A stretch of 56,798 bases of DNA. Origin: Pelagibacteraceae bacterium AG-422-B15. GTDB lineage: Bacteria; Pseudomonadota; Alphaproteobacteria; Pelagibacterales; AG-422-B15. The notes beneath the pieces were generated by a model. It worked only from the letters and a program-made list of their open reading frames with translations, was not told the DNA's origin and searched no databases. Both the position numbers and the translations under genes were made by a program. Of this stretch, positions 39,642-49,546 are shown piece after piece. The stretch is taken from NCBI GenBank assembly GCA_905182345.1, contig CAJJBG010000037.1, forward strand, positions 1 through 56,798, read 5' to 3'. Position 1 is the stretch's first letter, and each line of letters opens with the position of its first letter.

Positions 39642-40976
39642 TTAAAATGATAGCTCTTCATAAAGCTTTTTAAAATCACTATTCCAGTCGCCTTTAAATC
39701 TATTAAGTATTCTTGAACTTGCAACTTCTTTAGTCTTTAAAATATTAAATAAATATTCAAGGAATATTGTTTCGTTGTCTCCAGATACATTAAAATATTT
39801 TCTTTTTTCTAGTCCATGAGTTGCTATTTCTAAAATCTCTTCTGTTATTCTCCAGCCACTTTTATTATCTATTATCGCATCTAATCCTGTTTTTGCACTT
39901 TCGATCTTAAAATTTAAAATATCATTTAGCTTCCAGTTTTTAATAATATCATGACTAGCATCTAATGTTTCAGGATCGTATAACAATCCTGTCCATAATG
40001 CTGGTAATGAACATAGCGAGCCATAGCTCCCTGCGTCAGCTCCACGCATTTCAATATATGTTTTTAATCTTACTTCAGTAAATATTGTAGAAACATGTGT
40101 CAACCAGTCATCTATTGTAATTTCATCTGGCTTAACTTGATTATTTTTACCATCTAATAAGTCTTTAAAAGTATATTTAGTTGTATCAATGTATGAATTA
40201 TTTCGAGCAATAAAATAAACAGGTACGCCTAAAAGATAGTCTGTATACTCCTCAAAACTAAACTTTTCCTTTAACATGCCAGGCAATATTCCAGTTCTAT
40301 TTTTATCAGTGTTATCCCAAACTAAGCTTCGGTAAGATAAGTGGCCATTAGGAGCTCCATTCTTAAATGGTGAATTTGCAAAAAGGCCTGTGGCTAAAGG
40401 CTGTAAAGCAGCTGAAACATTAACTTTCTTTGCCATATCTTCTTCAGAAAAAAAATCAAAGTTAGCTTGAACAGTGCAAGTTTGATACATCATCTCCAAC
40501 CCCAACCCTCCCAAGCTTTCCATATAAGGTGTCATAATTTGCTGGTATCTTTTTTTTGGCACTTTAGGCATGTCTTTTAATTCGCCAAGCGGAATAAAAC
40601 CTATGCCTAAAAAACCAATATTAAATTCTTCTTCTAAAGATTTAGTAAAACTAAGATGGCTATTAATTTCTCGACAGGTTTCATGTAGATTTATTAACGG
40701 TGCACCCGATAACTCAAATTGACCACCTGGCTCTAATGTCACACTAGCACCATCTTTAGTTGCTCCAATAAGCTCACTCCCTTCCTTTACTGGCTCCCAG
40801 CCATCTTGTACAAATTTTTTTAAAATAGCAGATATACTTCTATTTCCATCAAAAGGTATTGGTGACAGATCATCTTTATCATAAATAAATTTTTCATGCT
40901 CAGTTCCAATTTTTTCTGAACCTTTAGACTTTGCTCCGTCTAAAAAATAGTTAACTAAATCATGTTTTGTTAGCAT
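39642..40976 (-). CDS. gshA: Glutamate-cysteine ligase, plant/alphaproteobacterial type
   Basis: GshA makes gamma-glutamylcysteine, the first step of glutathione. The 444-residue protein shows GTEHEKF, DGASVTLEPGGQFELSGAP, the MMYQTCTVQANFDFFSEEDM segment and EMRGADAG, all typical of the type found in plants and alphaproteobacteria. It overlaps rsmE by 7 bases. Glutathione could feed the peroxiredoxin at 28.4 kb. Its stop abuts that of tldD (TAATTA). Confidence 0.94.
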   Translation of the reverse strand: MLTKHDLVNYFLDGAKSKGSEKIGTEHEKFIYDKDDLSPIPFDGNRSISAILKKFVQDGWEPVKEGSELIGATKDGASVTLEPGGQFELSGAPLINLHETCREINSHLSFTKSLEEEFNIGFLGIGFIPLGELKDMPKVPKKRYQQIMTPYMESLGGLGLEMMYQTCTVQANFDFFSEEDMAKKVNVSAALQPLATGLFANSPFKNGAPNGHLSYRSLVWDNTDKNRTGILPGMLKEKFSFEEYTDYLLGVPVYFIARNNSYIDTTKYTFKDLLDGKNNQVKPDEITIDDWLTHVSTIFTEVRLKTYIEMRGADAGSYGSLCSLPALWTGLLYDPETLDASHDIIKNWKLNDILNFKIESAKTGLDAIIDNKSGWRITEEILEIATHGLEKRKYFNVSGDNETIFLEYLFNILKTKEVASSRILNRFKGDWNSDFKKLYEELSF

Positions 40977-41692
40977 TTAGTTAGGCTATCCTTTATTAAT
41001 GCAGTTGCAACTATTGCTGCTGTTTCTCCCTTTAAAATGTTATGGCCTAATGATGTCTCAATGATATTTTTGTTAGTCTTTATGGCATTAATTTCCTTTT
41101 CAGAAAAATCACCTTCTGGGCCTATTAATATTGAAATACAAGTATGCGTTGAGCCTCTTAATATTGAACTTATAGTTACATCTATACATTCAACAGTACA
41201 TGCAATAACTAATTCATTTTTTTCAATATTTTTAATAAATTCGATAAAGCTAGTTGTTTGATAAATTTTTGGAATGGATAGTTGTTCTGATTGCTCAACC
41301 GCTTCAATGGCAATCAGTCTTAAGCGTTCAGTATTAATTTTAGAAATATTAGTATGTTCCATTGTTACTGGTTGAAATATAGTGATTCCAATTTCAGTGC
41401 ATTTTTGAATAAGCACTTCATTGGGCGTTCTTTTAAGCGGCGAGAAATAGAGTTTTATTTCCTTATTATTTTTTCTATCTCTAGTCTTTTTATCAATAGC
41501 AATTATTATTTTTTTTGATTGAATATTTTTAATTATTGCCAGCCATTCTCCATCATTATTAAAGATAAGAATTTGCTCATCAACCTTACATCTCAATACG
41601 TTTAATAGATAATGCGCAATTTTATTCGTAAGAATAATTTGTTCTTCTATTTTAATTATTTGATCTAGAAAGATTCTATTTCTAATTTTCAT
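40970..41692 (-). CDS. rsmE: 16S rRNA (uracil-1498 N3)-methyltransferase
   Basis: RsmE is a SPOUT methyltransferase acting on 16S rRNA. The 240-residue protein has an N-terminal PUA-like domain (HYLLNVLRCKVDEQILIFNNDGEW), RTPNEVLIQKCTEIGITIFQPV, and the SAM knot ILIGPEGDFSEKEINAI with SLGHNILKGETAAIVA. It is divergent from ubiA and leads gshA in a two-gene unit, an arrangement shared with other alphaproteobacteria. Confidence 0.93.
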   Translation of the reverse strand: MKIRNRIFLDQIIKIEEQIILTNKIAHYLLNVLRCKVDEQILIFNNDGEWLAIIKNIQSKKIIIAIDKKTRDRKNNKEIKLYFSPLKRTPNEVLIQKCTEIGITIFQPVTMEHTNISKINTERLRLIAIEAVEQSEQLSIPKIYQTTSFIEFIKNIEKNELVIACTVECIDVTISSILRGSTHTCISILIGPEGDFSEKEINAIKTNKNIIETSLGHNILKGETAAIVATALIKDSLTKC

Positions 41693-41741
41693 GATATATT
41701 TAGCTATTATTAATTCTTTATTAGTTATACTTTTACTACTG

Positions 41742-42609
41742 ATGAATACTAAATTAAATTCTTATATAATACTAACAAGATTAAATCGTCCTACAGGATC
41801 ATTTCTTCTAATGTTTCCATGTCTCTGGGGATTATTAGCCGCATGTAAATCATTTTCAGATATAAAATATAATTTTTTTTTTATTTATAATCTTTATTTT
41901 AGGCTCTTTCATAATGAGATCTGCAGGCTGCGTAATAAATGATATATTTGATAGAAACATAGATGCACAAGTAGAAAGAACCAAGGACAGGCCTTTGGCT
42001 AATAATTCTATTACACTGCATGAAGCTCTGGTGATATTTTTTACCTTATCCCTAATAGGGCTTTGTATTTTATTAAGTCTTAACTGGATATCGATTCAAA
42101 TTGGCTTTTTTTCATTTGTACTATTAATACTCTACCCTCTAACAAAACGGATAACTCATTGGCCTCAACTAATGTTAGCATTAACTTTCAATACTGGAGT
42201 GTTGATTGCTTACTCTGCTATAACTAACTCTATATCAATTGATGTGTTGTTTTTATACTTAGCAGGAATTTTTTGGACATTAGGCTATGACACAATTTAT
42301 GCTTATCAAGATATAGATGATGATCTCTCGATTGGAGTTAAATCAACGGCCATTCTATTTGGAGAACAGTCAAAATACTGGATTTCATCTTTTTATGGCT
42401 TTATGACACTAAGTCTTTTGATGTTTGGCTATCTTTCATCTCAAAATGTACTGTTCTATATCTGCTTAATATTCATTTTTGCCCAACAAATTAGTCAAAT
42501 AATAAAACTAGATATTAAAAAACCTGAGGTATGTCTTGCAATATTTAAAAGTAATCAGTATCTAGGATTACTCATTTGTATAGGACTGGTATCAAGTTAT
42601 ATTTACTAA
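41742..42609 (+). CDS. ubiA: 4-hydroxybenzoate polyprenyltransferase UbiA, interrupted by a frameshift
   Basis: UbiA prenylates 4-hydroxybenzoate in ubiquinone synthesis. The gene is read in two frames. The first, from the ATG at 41742 (or 41691), gives YIILTRLNRPTGSFLLMFPC and stops after 41942. The second, from before 41914, gives GSFIMRSAGCVINDIFDRNID and all later motifs (YQDIDDD, FKSNQYLGLL). The switch falls in a run of ten T at 41873-41882; removing one T restores one protein of about 288 residues. It may be an assembly error, a real mutation, or corrected by slippage. pmbA follows at once. Confidence 0.85.
41873..41882 (+). repeat. T10 homopolymer at the ubiA frameshift
   Basis: Ten consecutive T residues mark the point where the ubiA frame shifts by +1. 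A frame-0 reading holds to this run, and the frame-1 reading opens 8 bases before it (after a TAA at 41863-41865), so the run is the most economical place for the change. Confidence 0.8.
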
Positions 42610-42610
42610 T

Positions 42611-43942
42611 ATGGAATTCAATAATTTAGCTAATCAAATCATCGAAAAAACTAAAGCAGCTGGTGCAACAGACTGTGACATTGTACTTGCTAAAGCAACA
42701 GGTAAATCAGTTTCATGTAGATTGGGAAAGATTGAAGACATAGAAGAATCTTCTGATAAAACTTTTGGAATTAGAGCGCTGATAGGTTCTCGGCAATCAT
42801 TTGTTTCATCTTCAAATTTTGATACAAAAAATATTGATACTCTTGTTACAAAAGTTGTTGAGATGGCCAAGCTTGCCCCAGAAGATGATACGGCATGTCT
42901 AGGAGATTCATCTAAATTAGAAACTGAGTTTGCTGAACTTGATTTATGTCAAAACTATGAAACTGATACGGCTATAATGGTTGAGAGTGTAAAAAAATGT
43001 GAAGATCAAGCTATAAGTGTAAAAGGTATAAGTAATTCTGAGGGCGCAGGTGCATCTTACTCAACTGGGGAATTTTTTTTAGCAACGAGTCATGGCTTTG
43101 TTGGAGGCTATAAGTCATCTAGTAATTCTATATCTTGCTCTGTTCTTGCTGGTGAAGGTTTAGCTATGGAACGCGATTATGATTATGCAGTTGCTCGACA
43201 TCATGAAGATTTAACAAATCCAGAAGAGATTGGGGCTAATGCTGCTCGTCTAACATTAAAAAGATTGAATCCTCGAAAAGTTAACTCGTGTAAAACTTCA
43301 GTTGTTTTCGACAAAAGAATTAGTAGTGATATAATTAGGTATGTGGCTGGAGCAATATCAGGCAACTCGATAACTCGTGGTACTAGTTTTTTAAAAGACA
43401 GTCTTAATAAGCAAATTTTTAGAAAAGACATCTCAATTATTGATGACCCAAAAATTACTAGAGGTTTGAAATCAAGCTTGTTTGATGGTGAGGGAGTTAG
43501 GAATCAGAAAACTGAACTAGTAAGTAATGGAGTCTTAAAAACTTGGTTATTAAACACCGCTACCGCAAAAAAATTAAATCTTAAGACTACCGGTCATGCC
43601 TCACGATCTGTTGGCTCACCTCCTGGCACAGGAACTACTAATTTATTTATGGCAAATGGAATGCTCTCTTATGATGATCTTGTGGGCTCTATAAATAATG
43701 GTTTTTATGCAACAGAGCTTATTGGTATGGGTATTAATTTAATTACAGGTGACTACAGTATGGGTGCAAGTGGGTTTTGGATTGAAAATGGTGAATTAGC
43801 CTATCCTGTTAGTGAGGTAACAATTGCATCTAATCTTACTGAGATGTTCTTAAATTTGTCTGCAGCTAACGATTTAGAATTTAAATTTGGCTCAAATGCT
43901 CCTACAATATGCATAGAAGGCATGACATTGGCCGGAAAATAG
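42611..43942 (+). CDS. pmbA: Metallopeptidase PmbA/TldE
   Basis: PmbA (TldE) is the non-catalytic or partner half of the TldD/TldE protease. The 443-residue protein has the N-terminal DIVLAKATGKSVSCR, the FGIRALIGSRQSFVSSS segment, ASYSTGEFFLATSHGF, and the C-terminal GMGINLITGDYSMGASGFWIENG. It lacks the HExxxH of TldD, as usual. Its start follows the ubiA stop by 1 base. Confidence 0.94.
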   Translation: MEFNNLANQIIEKTKAAGATDCDIVLAKATGKSVSCRLGKIEDIEESSDKTFGIRALIGSRQSFVSSSNFDTKNIDTLVTKVVEMAKLAPEDDTACLGDSSKLETEFAELDLCQNYETDTAIMVESVKKCEDQAISVKGISNSEGAGASYSTGEFFLATSHGFVGGYKSSSNSISCSVLAGEGLAMERDYDYAVARHHEDLTNPEEIGANAARLTLKRLNPRKVNSCKTSVVFDKRISSDIIRYVAGAISGNSITRGTSFLKDSLNKQIFRKDISIIDDPKITRGLKSSLFDGEGVRNQKTELVSNGVLKTWLLNTATAKKLNLKTTGHASRSVGSPPGTGTTNLFMANGMLSYDDLVGSINNGFYATELIGMGINLITGDYSMGASGFWIENGELAYPVSEVTIASNLTEMFLNLSAANDLEFKFGSNAPTICIEGMTLAGK

Positions 43943-43950
43943 CCTTATTT

Positions 43951-43967
43951 TAATTATTCAATAATTA
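43951..43967. repeat. Perfect AT palindrome between pmbA and msbA
   Basis: TAATTATT-C-AATAATTA is a perfect 8-bp inverted repeat around one base, lying 9 bases after pmbA. It has no G:C pairs and no U-run, so it is a weak terminator candidate; it could be an operator for the lipid A genes. Confidence 0.3.
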
Positions 43968-44007
43968 GAACTACTAAGCTGAAAATGATAGAATCTATTT
44001 TTCATAT

Positions 44008-45735
44008 ATGAATAACAAAGAAATCCTAAGTCGACTTTTTAAAGAGAACATTAGGCCTCAAATGGCCAAGTTAAGCTCGTCTTTTATATTTATGCTAATA
44101 ATTGCTTTGGCAACGGGTGCAACAGCCTGGTTGCTTGATCCAGCTATTGAGAAAATATTTTTAGACCGTGATCCACAAATGGTCTGGATGATACCTCTTG
44201 GAATAATCGGAATTTTATTAGTTAAAGGCACTGCTACGTTCTTTCAGGTTTCAATTTTAACTGAGGTTGGTCAAAAGATAATTGCTGATATTCAAATCAA
44301 AATGTTTACTAAAATTACTTATGCTGACTTAGGCTGGCTTCAAATTAATCACTCAGGTAAAATTATTTCAAATTTTCTTTATGATGTTACTTTGCTTCAA
44401 TCTGCAGTTAGCGATTGTTTGGCAAATGCTTTTAGAAATCTTCTAACTCTCATCTGTTTGTTGGCAGTAATGTTTTATCAAGACTGGGCATTATCATTAA
44501 TTGCAATGATTGCTATTCCTCTAGTTGGCTATTTTTCAAAGCGCTTAGGAAGACGAATGAAAAAAGCTTCTACAGGAACTCAAGTTGAAACTGGAGTGCT
44601 GGCATCTTTATTAAGTGAAAACCTCGATGGCACTAGAATTGTGAAAGCTTATCAACAAGAAGATGCTGAAATAGAAAAAGTTTCGGAATCTATATATCGA
44701 AGAATGCGACTTATAATAAAAGTTACAAAAACAAAGGCTGCGGCTGCTCCATTTTCTGAATTTTTAGCTGGTTTTGGTATAGCTGGAGCTATGTACTATG
44801 CTGGAATTAGAGGAATACAAGGTGATCTGCCGTTAAATGAATTTATATCATTTTTAGGCGCTATGATGCTAGCTTTTCAGCCACTAAGAAGTCTTGCCCA
44901 GGTTAACACTATGATGCAGGAAGGTTTTGCTGCTGGAGCAAGGGTGTTTGAATTGTTAGATCAGCCTGTTGAAATAGCTGAAAAAAAAGATGCACTAAAA
45001 TTAGTCGTTTCTAATGGAGAAATAGAATTTAAAAATGTTAATCTCTCATATGCTGAATCTAAACAAGTTCTAAATAATATAAATTTATTGCTACCTCAAA
45101 ATAGTATCACTGCTTTAGTTGGTCCTAGTGGCTCGGGCAAGACATCAACTCTAAACTTAATACCTAGATTCTATGATCCACAAAGTGGATCAATTACAAT
45201 AGATGGAATTAATACAAAAGACCTTAGTCTCTATTCGTTAAGATCTGCAATTGCCCTTGTAAGTCAAGAGCCCATTCTTTTTGACTTGTCTATAAAAGAA
45301 AATATTTCTTATGGTAGAAAAAATGCCTCTGATAAAGATATTATTAATGCTGCAAAATCTGCTTCTGCTCATGATTTCATATTAAATCTTCCAAATGGAT
45401 ATGAAACTTTAATTGGCGAAAAAGGCTATAGTCTTTCAGGTGGTCAAAAGCAAAGATTGTCTATTGCAAGAGCCTTCTTAAAAAATGCACCAATACTTTT
45501 ATTAGATGAGGCTACTTCAAGCCTAGATTCTGAATCTGAGCACGCTGTTCAGGAGGCTATACAAATACTTATGAAAGACAGAACAACTTTGGTAATAGCA
45601 CATAGATTAAGCACAATTGAAAATGCTAATAAAATTATTGTACTAAGTGAAGGAGAAATTAAAGAATCTGGTAATCATAAACAGCTTATAGAAAAGAATG
45701 GTCTTTATAAAAAGCTTTATGAACGCCAGTTCTAA
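44008..45735 (+). CDS. msbA: Lipid A export ABC transporter MsbA-like
   Basis: A 575-residue half-transporter with an N-terminal six-helix domain (about 20-310) and a C-terminal ATPase: Walker A GPSGSGKTST, Q-loop SQEPILFD, signature LSGGQKQR, Walker B LLLDEATSSLD and the switch IAHRL. The assignment to lipid A flipping rests on its place as first gene of a set with DUF374, waaA, lpxK and an lpxL-like gene. MsbA-type and multidrug transporters look alike by sequence. Confidence 0.85.
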   Translation: MNNKEILSRLFKENIRPQMAKLSSSFIFMLIIALATGATAWLLDPAIEKIFLDRDPQMVWMIPLGIIGILLVKGTATFFQVSILTEVGQKIIADIQIKMFTKITYADLGWLQINHSGKIISNFLYDVTLLQSAVSDCLANAFRNLLTLICLLAVMFYQDWALSLIAMIAIPLVGYFSKRLGRRMKKASTGTQVETGVLASLLSENLDGTRIVKAYQQEDAEIEKVSESIYRRMRLIIKVTKTKAAAAPFSEFLAGFGIAGAMYYAGIRGIQGDLPLNEFISFLGAMMLAFQPLRSLAQVNTMMQEGFAAGARVFELLDQPVEIAEKKDALKLVVSNGEIEFKNVNLSYAESKQVLNNINLLLPQNSITALVGPSGSGKTSTLNLIPRFYDPQSGSITIDGINTKDLSLYSLRSAIALVSQEPILFDLSIKENISYGRKNASDKDIINAAKSASAHDFILNLPNGYETLIGEKGYSLSGGQKQRLSIARAFLKNAPILLLDEATSSLDSESEHAVQEAIQILMKDRTTLVIAHRLSTIENANKIIVLSEGEIKESGNHKQLIEKNGLYKKLYERQF

Positions 45736-45739
45736 TTAA

Positions 45740-46420
45740 ATGTTTAAATATATTTTAAATATTTACCTTGTTAAAAAATTTCTTTCTTTGGTTGGCGCTT
45801 TATATATTTATTTTGTCTACATTACTTCAGAAAAAATTTTAATTAATAAGCGTGCACTAGATAAACTAACTCTAAAAAAAGAATCTTTTATTTACGCTTT
45901 ATGGCATGATCAACTTCTAATGTCGCCATCAACTTGGCAAAACAAGACAAGAATAGATATCTTAATTTCTAAACATAAAGACGGCGATATTATATCTGAT
46001 ACTATTAAATTTCATGGTTTTAATTCAATCCGCGGCTCCACAAATAACCCTAATAAGGAAAAGGAAAAAAATAGTCTAGCAACTATTCGAATGATTTTAA
46101 ATTCTCTAAAAAAGAATATTTCAATTGGTATAACTCCTGATGGTCCAAGAGGACCAAGACATGAGGTTAGCGAAGGAACAATTAATATTGCTAGGATAAG
46201 TAAAAAAAAGATACTTCCAATGGCCTTATCCTTTAAAAAAAAATGGACTTTAAATACATGGGATAAATTCTTAGTCCCAAAACCATTTAATAAGATTTGT
46301 ATTGTCTGGGGAGACCCGATAATTGTAAGTGGAAGGAAAGAATCTATATCTTCACAACAGATTTTACTCCAAGAAAACCTAATAAAACTTACTAATCTTG
46401 CAGCAAATAAGTTAAATTAA
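45740..46420 (+). CDS. DUF374 lysophospholipid acyltransferase-like protein
   Basis: A 226-residue DUF374 protein with an N-terminal membrane helix, ALWHDQLLMSP (acyltransferase His-x-Asp region), LISKHKDGDIISDTIKFHGFNSIRGS and the diagnostic TPDGPRGPRHEVSEG. The family is found beside waaA in alphaproteobacteria and may acylate lipid A or its precursor. It starts 4 bases after msbA and ends 4 before waaA. Confidence 0.83.
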   Translation: MFKYILNIYLVKKFLSLVGALYIYFVYITSEKILINKRALDKLTLKKESFIYALWHDQLLMSPSTWQNKTRIDILISKHKDGDIISDTIKFHGFNSIRGSTNNPNKEKEKNSLATIRMILNSLKKNISIGITPDGPRGPRHEVSEGTINIARISKKKILPMALSFKKKWTLNTWDKFLVPKPFNKICIVWGDPIIVSGRKESISSQQILLQENLIKLTNLAANKLN

Positions 46421-46424
46421 AATA

Positions 46425-47678
46425 ATGTTAATTATTGTCTACAAAATAATGTCTATTTTATTTAGACCTTTTGTTTACTTATATTTAAGTAAAAGAATTA
46501 AAAATAATAAAGAAGATATTAAGCGAATAAAAGAACGCTATGGTTATGCTGGTGTAGCTAGGAAGTCAGGAAAAATTGTCTGGATTCATGGCGCTAGTGT
46601 AGGAGAAAGTTTATCTGCTTTGTCTATAATTCACGCGCTTGAAAAAGACGCATCAATCTCACAAATCTTACTTACGACAGGAACAGTTAGTTCAGCTAAA
46701 ATATTAGATAATAAGTTAACTGGTAAGACCATTCATCAGTTTCTACCTCTAGATATACCTAGCTTTAATAAAAGATTCCTAAAATATTGGAAACCTAACG
46801 CAGCTATTTTCATAGAATCAGAAATTTGGCCTAACTTAATAACTCAAATAAAGAAATTAGATATTAATCTAGCAATTATTAATGGCAGAATGACTCTTTC
46901 TTCTTACAAAAAGTGGCTAAAGTTTAAACAAACATCTAGAAAACTATTTAACAATTTTGACTTGTGTTTAACACAGAACAAAGAAAGTTTATTTTTTTTT
47001 GATCAACTTGGCATCAAAGATACTCGCTACATAGGTAATCTTAAGTTTTGTACAGAAAAATTCACAATTGATTTAAACTTATTTAAACAATTAGAAGAAG
47101 ATTTTAAAGGTAGAAAAATTCTTGTTGCTGCAAGTACTCACCCTGGAGAAGAAAAAATTATTTCTGAAATAACTAAAAATATTAGGATAACCCATCCAGA
47201 ATTTATTTCAATAATTGTACCAAGACACCCTAATAGAAAACATCTACCAAGTGAGATAAATTCTTCTACACTTGCAGTTAGGTCTCAAAAAGATTTAATT
47301 GATCAAAATACAGATGTTTACTTAGCAGATACATTTGGAGAATTAGGCCTTTTCTATAAATTGGCAGATTTTGTATTTATGGGCGGAAGTCTTGTTCCTC
47401 ATGGTGGACAAAACCCTATTGAAGCTGCATACTTTTGTAAAAATATATTCCATGGAAAACATATAGAGAATTTTTTAGAAGTTTATGAAACATTAAATCA
47501 CTTTTCTATAACTGATATAGTTGAAAACCAAAGGCAATTAGAGATAAAACTATTAAACTGCTATAGTGACACTAAAATAAATGATGAAGCTTCATTAGAA
47601 TTAAAAATTAAATCTGAAGGTCTAGATATTATTAAGGGTACTATCGAGCAGCTAAACAATAAAATTTTAAACAAATGA
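46425..47678 (+). CDS. waaA: 3-deoxy-D-manno-octulosonic acid transferase
   Basis: WaaA (KdtA) transfers Kdo to lipid A precursor at the inner membrane. The 417-residue GT30 enzyme has the N-terminal IHGASVGESLSALS, IESEIWPNLI, the INGRMTLSSYKKW segment, ASTHPGEEKI, VPRHPNRK and FMGGSLVPHGGQNPIEAA. A start eight codons later (ATG at 46449) is possible. It overlaps lpxK by 4 bases. Confidence 0.95.
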   Translation: MLIIVYKIMSILFRPFVYLYLSKRIKNNKEDIKRIKERYGYAGVARKSGKIVWIHGASVGESLSALSIIHALEKDASISQILLTTGTVSSAKILDNKLTGKTIHQFLPLDIPSFNKRFLKYWKPNAAIFIESEIWPNLITQIKKLDINLAIINGRMTLSSYKKWLKFKQTSRKLFNNFDLCLTQNKESLFFFDQLGIKDTRYIGNLKFCTEKFTIDLNLFKQLEEDFKGRKILVAASTHPGEEKIISEITKNIRITHPEFISIIVPRHPNRKHLPSEINSSTLAVRSQKDLIDQNTDVYLADTFGELGLFYKLADFVFMGGSLVPHGGQNPIEAAYFCKNIFHGKHIENFLEVYETLNHFSITDIVENQRQLEIKLLNCYSDTKINDEASLELKIKSEGLDIIKGTIEQLNNKILNK

Positions 47679-48655
47679 TTCATAAGGCTTTAAACAATTT
47701 ATTCCTAAAAATTTGGTACAATAATAATTTCTTGTTTAGAATAATTGCACTTTCCTTAATACCCTTTTCTATACTTTACTACATAGCCTTTAATCTTAAA
47801 AAAACTCTTACACAAAAAAACAGTTTTAGTGCTAATATTATTTGTGTTGGAAATATTGTAGTTGGTGGATCTGGAAAAACTACTATTGCTTTATCTTTAA
47901 TTGAAATGCTTCCAAATAAAAAAATTGTGGTACTCTTAAGGGGGTATAAAGGTAATTTAAAAGAATTAACAAAAGTAAAACCTGAGCATACTGTAATCGA
48001 TGTAGGAGATGAGGCACTTCTTTATTCTCAAGTTGTTTCTACATATACCTGCTCAAATAGAAAAAATGCTATCAATAAAATTATTGAAAATGAGAATCCA
48101 GATTTAATTATTCTAGACGATGGCCTTCAAGATATGTCAATTAATAAAAATAAAAATATTATTGCGATTAATGGTAGGCGTGGTTTTGGTAATAAATTAG
48201 TGCTGCCAGCTGGACCAATGAGACAAACAATATCAACGGTACCAAAGAATAACTCAATTTTTTTGATCGTTGGCGATGACAAGACAAGTATCATACCTAA
48301 GTATGAAAATCATATGAATACTCTTTATCAAGCTAGACTAATAAGCAATATTCAAGGCGATGGCAATAAAATTTATGCTTTTAGTGGAGTTGCAGATAAT
48401 GAAAATTTTTTTGATACTTTGGAGAAACAAGATTTCAAAATAATTAATAAAACTTCATTTCCAGATCATTATAACTTTACAGATATAGAGATTAAAAAAA
48501 TAATTAATAATGCTATTAAAGACAAGGTAGATGTTTATACAACATCAAAAGACTGGGTTAGACTGAAAAAAGAGTACCAAGATATTATTAAACAACTACC
48601 AATAAAAATAGAGATAGATAATCAACAATCATTTATTAAATCCATTCTCAGTTAG
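47675..48655 (+). CDS. lpxK: Tetraacyldisaccharide 4'-kinase
   Basis: LpxK phosphorylates the lipid A disaccharide. The 326-residue protein has an N-terminal membrane helix, the P-loop GNIVVGGSGKTTI, VLLRGYKG, VGDEALL, LILDDGLQ and the LPAGPMRQ segment, then the second domain with FPDHYNF. It lies between waaA and an lpxL-like gene, confirming a lipid A cluster. Confidence 0.95.
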   Translation: MIHKALNNLFLKIWYNNNFLFRIIALSLIPFSILYYIAFNLKKTLTQKNSFSANIICVGNIVVGGSGKTTIALSLIEMLPNKKIVVLLRGYKGNLKELTKVKPEHTVIDVGDEALLYSQVVSTYTCSNRKNAINKIIENENPDLIILDDGLQDMSINKNKNIIAINGRRGFGNKLVLPAGPMRQTISTVPKNNSIFLIVGDDKTSIIPKYENHMNTLYQARLISNIQGDGNKIYAFSGVADNENFFDTLEKQDFKIINKTSFPDHYNFTDIEIKKIINNAIKDKVDVYTTSKDWVRLKKEYQDIIKQLPIKIEIDNQQSFIKSILS

Positions 48656-48661
48656 AATAAC

Positions 48662-49540
48662 ATGAAAAAACTATTAGATAATTTTATAAGATACCCCGTA
48701 GAAGGTTTGTTCATTATGTTTATTTATTCAATCTTCAAACTAATGCCTTTAGATACTGCAAGCAAATTAGGTTCAATTATAACTAGGGCAATAGGTCCAA
48801 ATTTAAATGTAAATAAAGTAATTCTACGAAATTTGAAAAGAGCATATCCAGATATGAATGATGCTTGGTATAAGAAAATTAATAATGAAACTTGGGATAA
48901 TTTTGGTAGAGTGGCAGCTGAATATTCTCACATTTCTACCCTGGCATCTACAAAGAGTGATCGAATAAAGATTATAGAAAATGAGCACTTTAAAAAATTT
49001 TTTGATGATAGTGGTTCAAAAATTCTAGTCTCCGCCCACAATGCAAACTGGGAAGTTATGGGGATTACATGTAGAAAAAAATCAAATAAAATATCTGGAA
49101 TAGTGCGGCAACCGAATAATCCATACGCAAGAAATATCATAAATAGTTTGAGAGATAAATTTAGTGTAAAGTGTTATGAAAAAAATATGATAGGTACAAA
49201 AAAAATAATAAATGATTTTAATAATGGAAATTCATTAGCTTTGTTAGCAGACTTAAAATTAAATTCTGGTATTGATAGTAAGTTTTTTGATATAAATGCT
49301 AAAACTACAACTCTACCAGCTCAAATCGCATTAAAATATAAGCGTCAAATTTATTTAGCTTGGGCAAAAAGAACTCAAAAATCTAATTTTGAAGTAGAGT
49401 TCTTTAGCCCAATAAACTCTGATAATATAGAGAATAATAGTATAAACATTAAAAAAATAACGGATCAAATTAACCAGTTTTTTGAAAAAAAAATCTCTGA
49501 AAATCCTGGTCAATATTTTTGGCTTCATAATAGATGGTAA
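48662..49540 (+). CDS. Lipid A biosynthesis acyltransferase (LpxL/HtrB family)
   Basis: A late acyltransferase that adds a secondary fatty acid to lipid A. The 292-residue protein has an N-terminal membrane segment, NLKRAYPDMNDAWYKKINNETWDNFGR, the catalytic SAHNANWEVMG (His-x4-Glu), GIVRQPNNPYARNII and the C-terminal ENPGQYFWLHNRW. It follows lpxK by 6 bases. Which position it acylates (LpxL, LpxM or LpxXL) cannot be told. Confidence 0.9.
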   Translation: MKKLLDNFIRYPVEGLFIMFIYSIFKLMPLDTASKLGSIITRAIGPNLNVNKVILRNLKRAYPDMNDAWYKKINNETWDNFGRVAAEYSHISTLASTKSDRIKIIENEHFKKFFDDSGSKILVSAHNANWEVMGITCRKKSNKISGIVRQPNNPYARNIINSLRDKFSVKCYEKNMIGTKKIINDFNNGNSLALLADLKLNSGIDSKFFDINAKTTTLPAQIALKYKRQIYLAWAKRTQKSNFEVEFFSPINSDNIENNSINIKKITDQINQFFEKKISENPGQYFWLHNRW

Positions 49541-49546
49541 TAAATA

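Noticed and set aside
41914-42609. A separate 231-residue UbiA-like gene starting at 41914
   Set aside because: It would lack the first membrane helix and the N-terminal family motif, which are present just upstream in another frame; it is the second part of a frameshifted ubiA.
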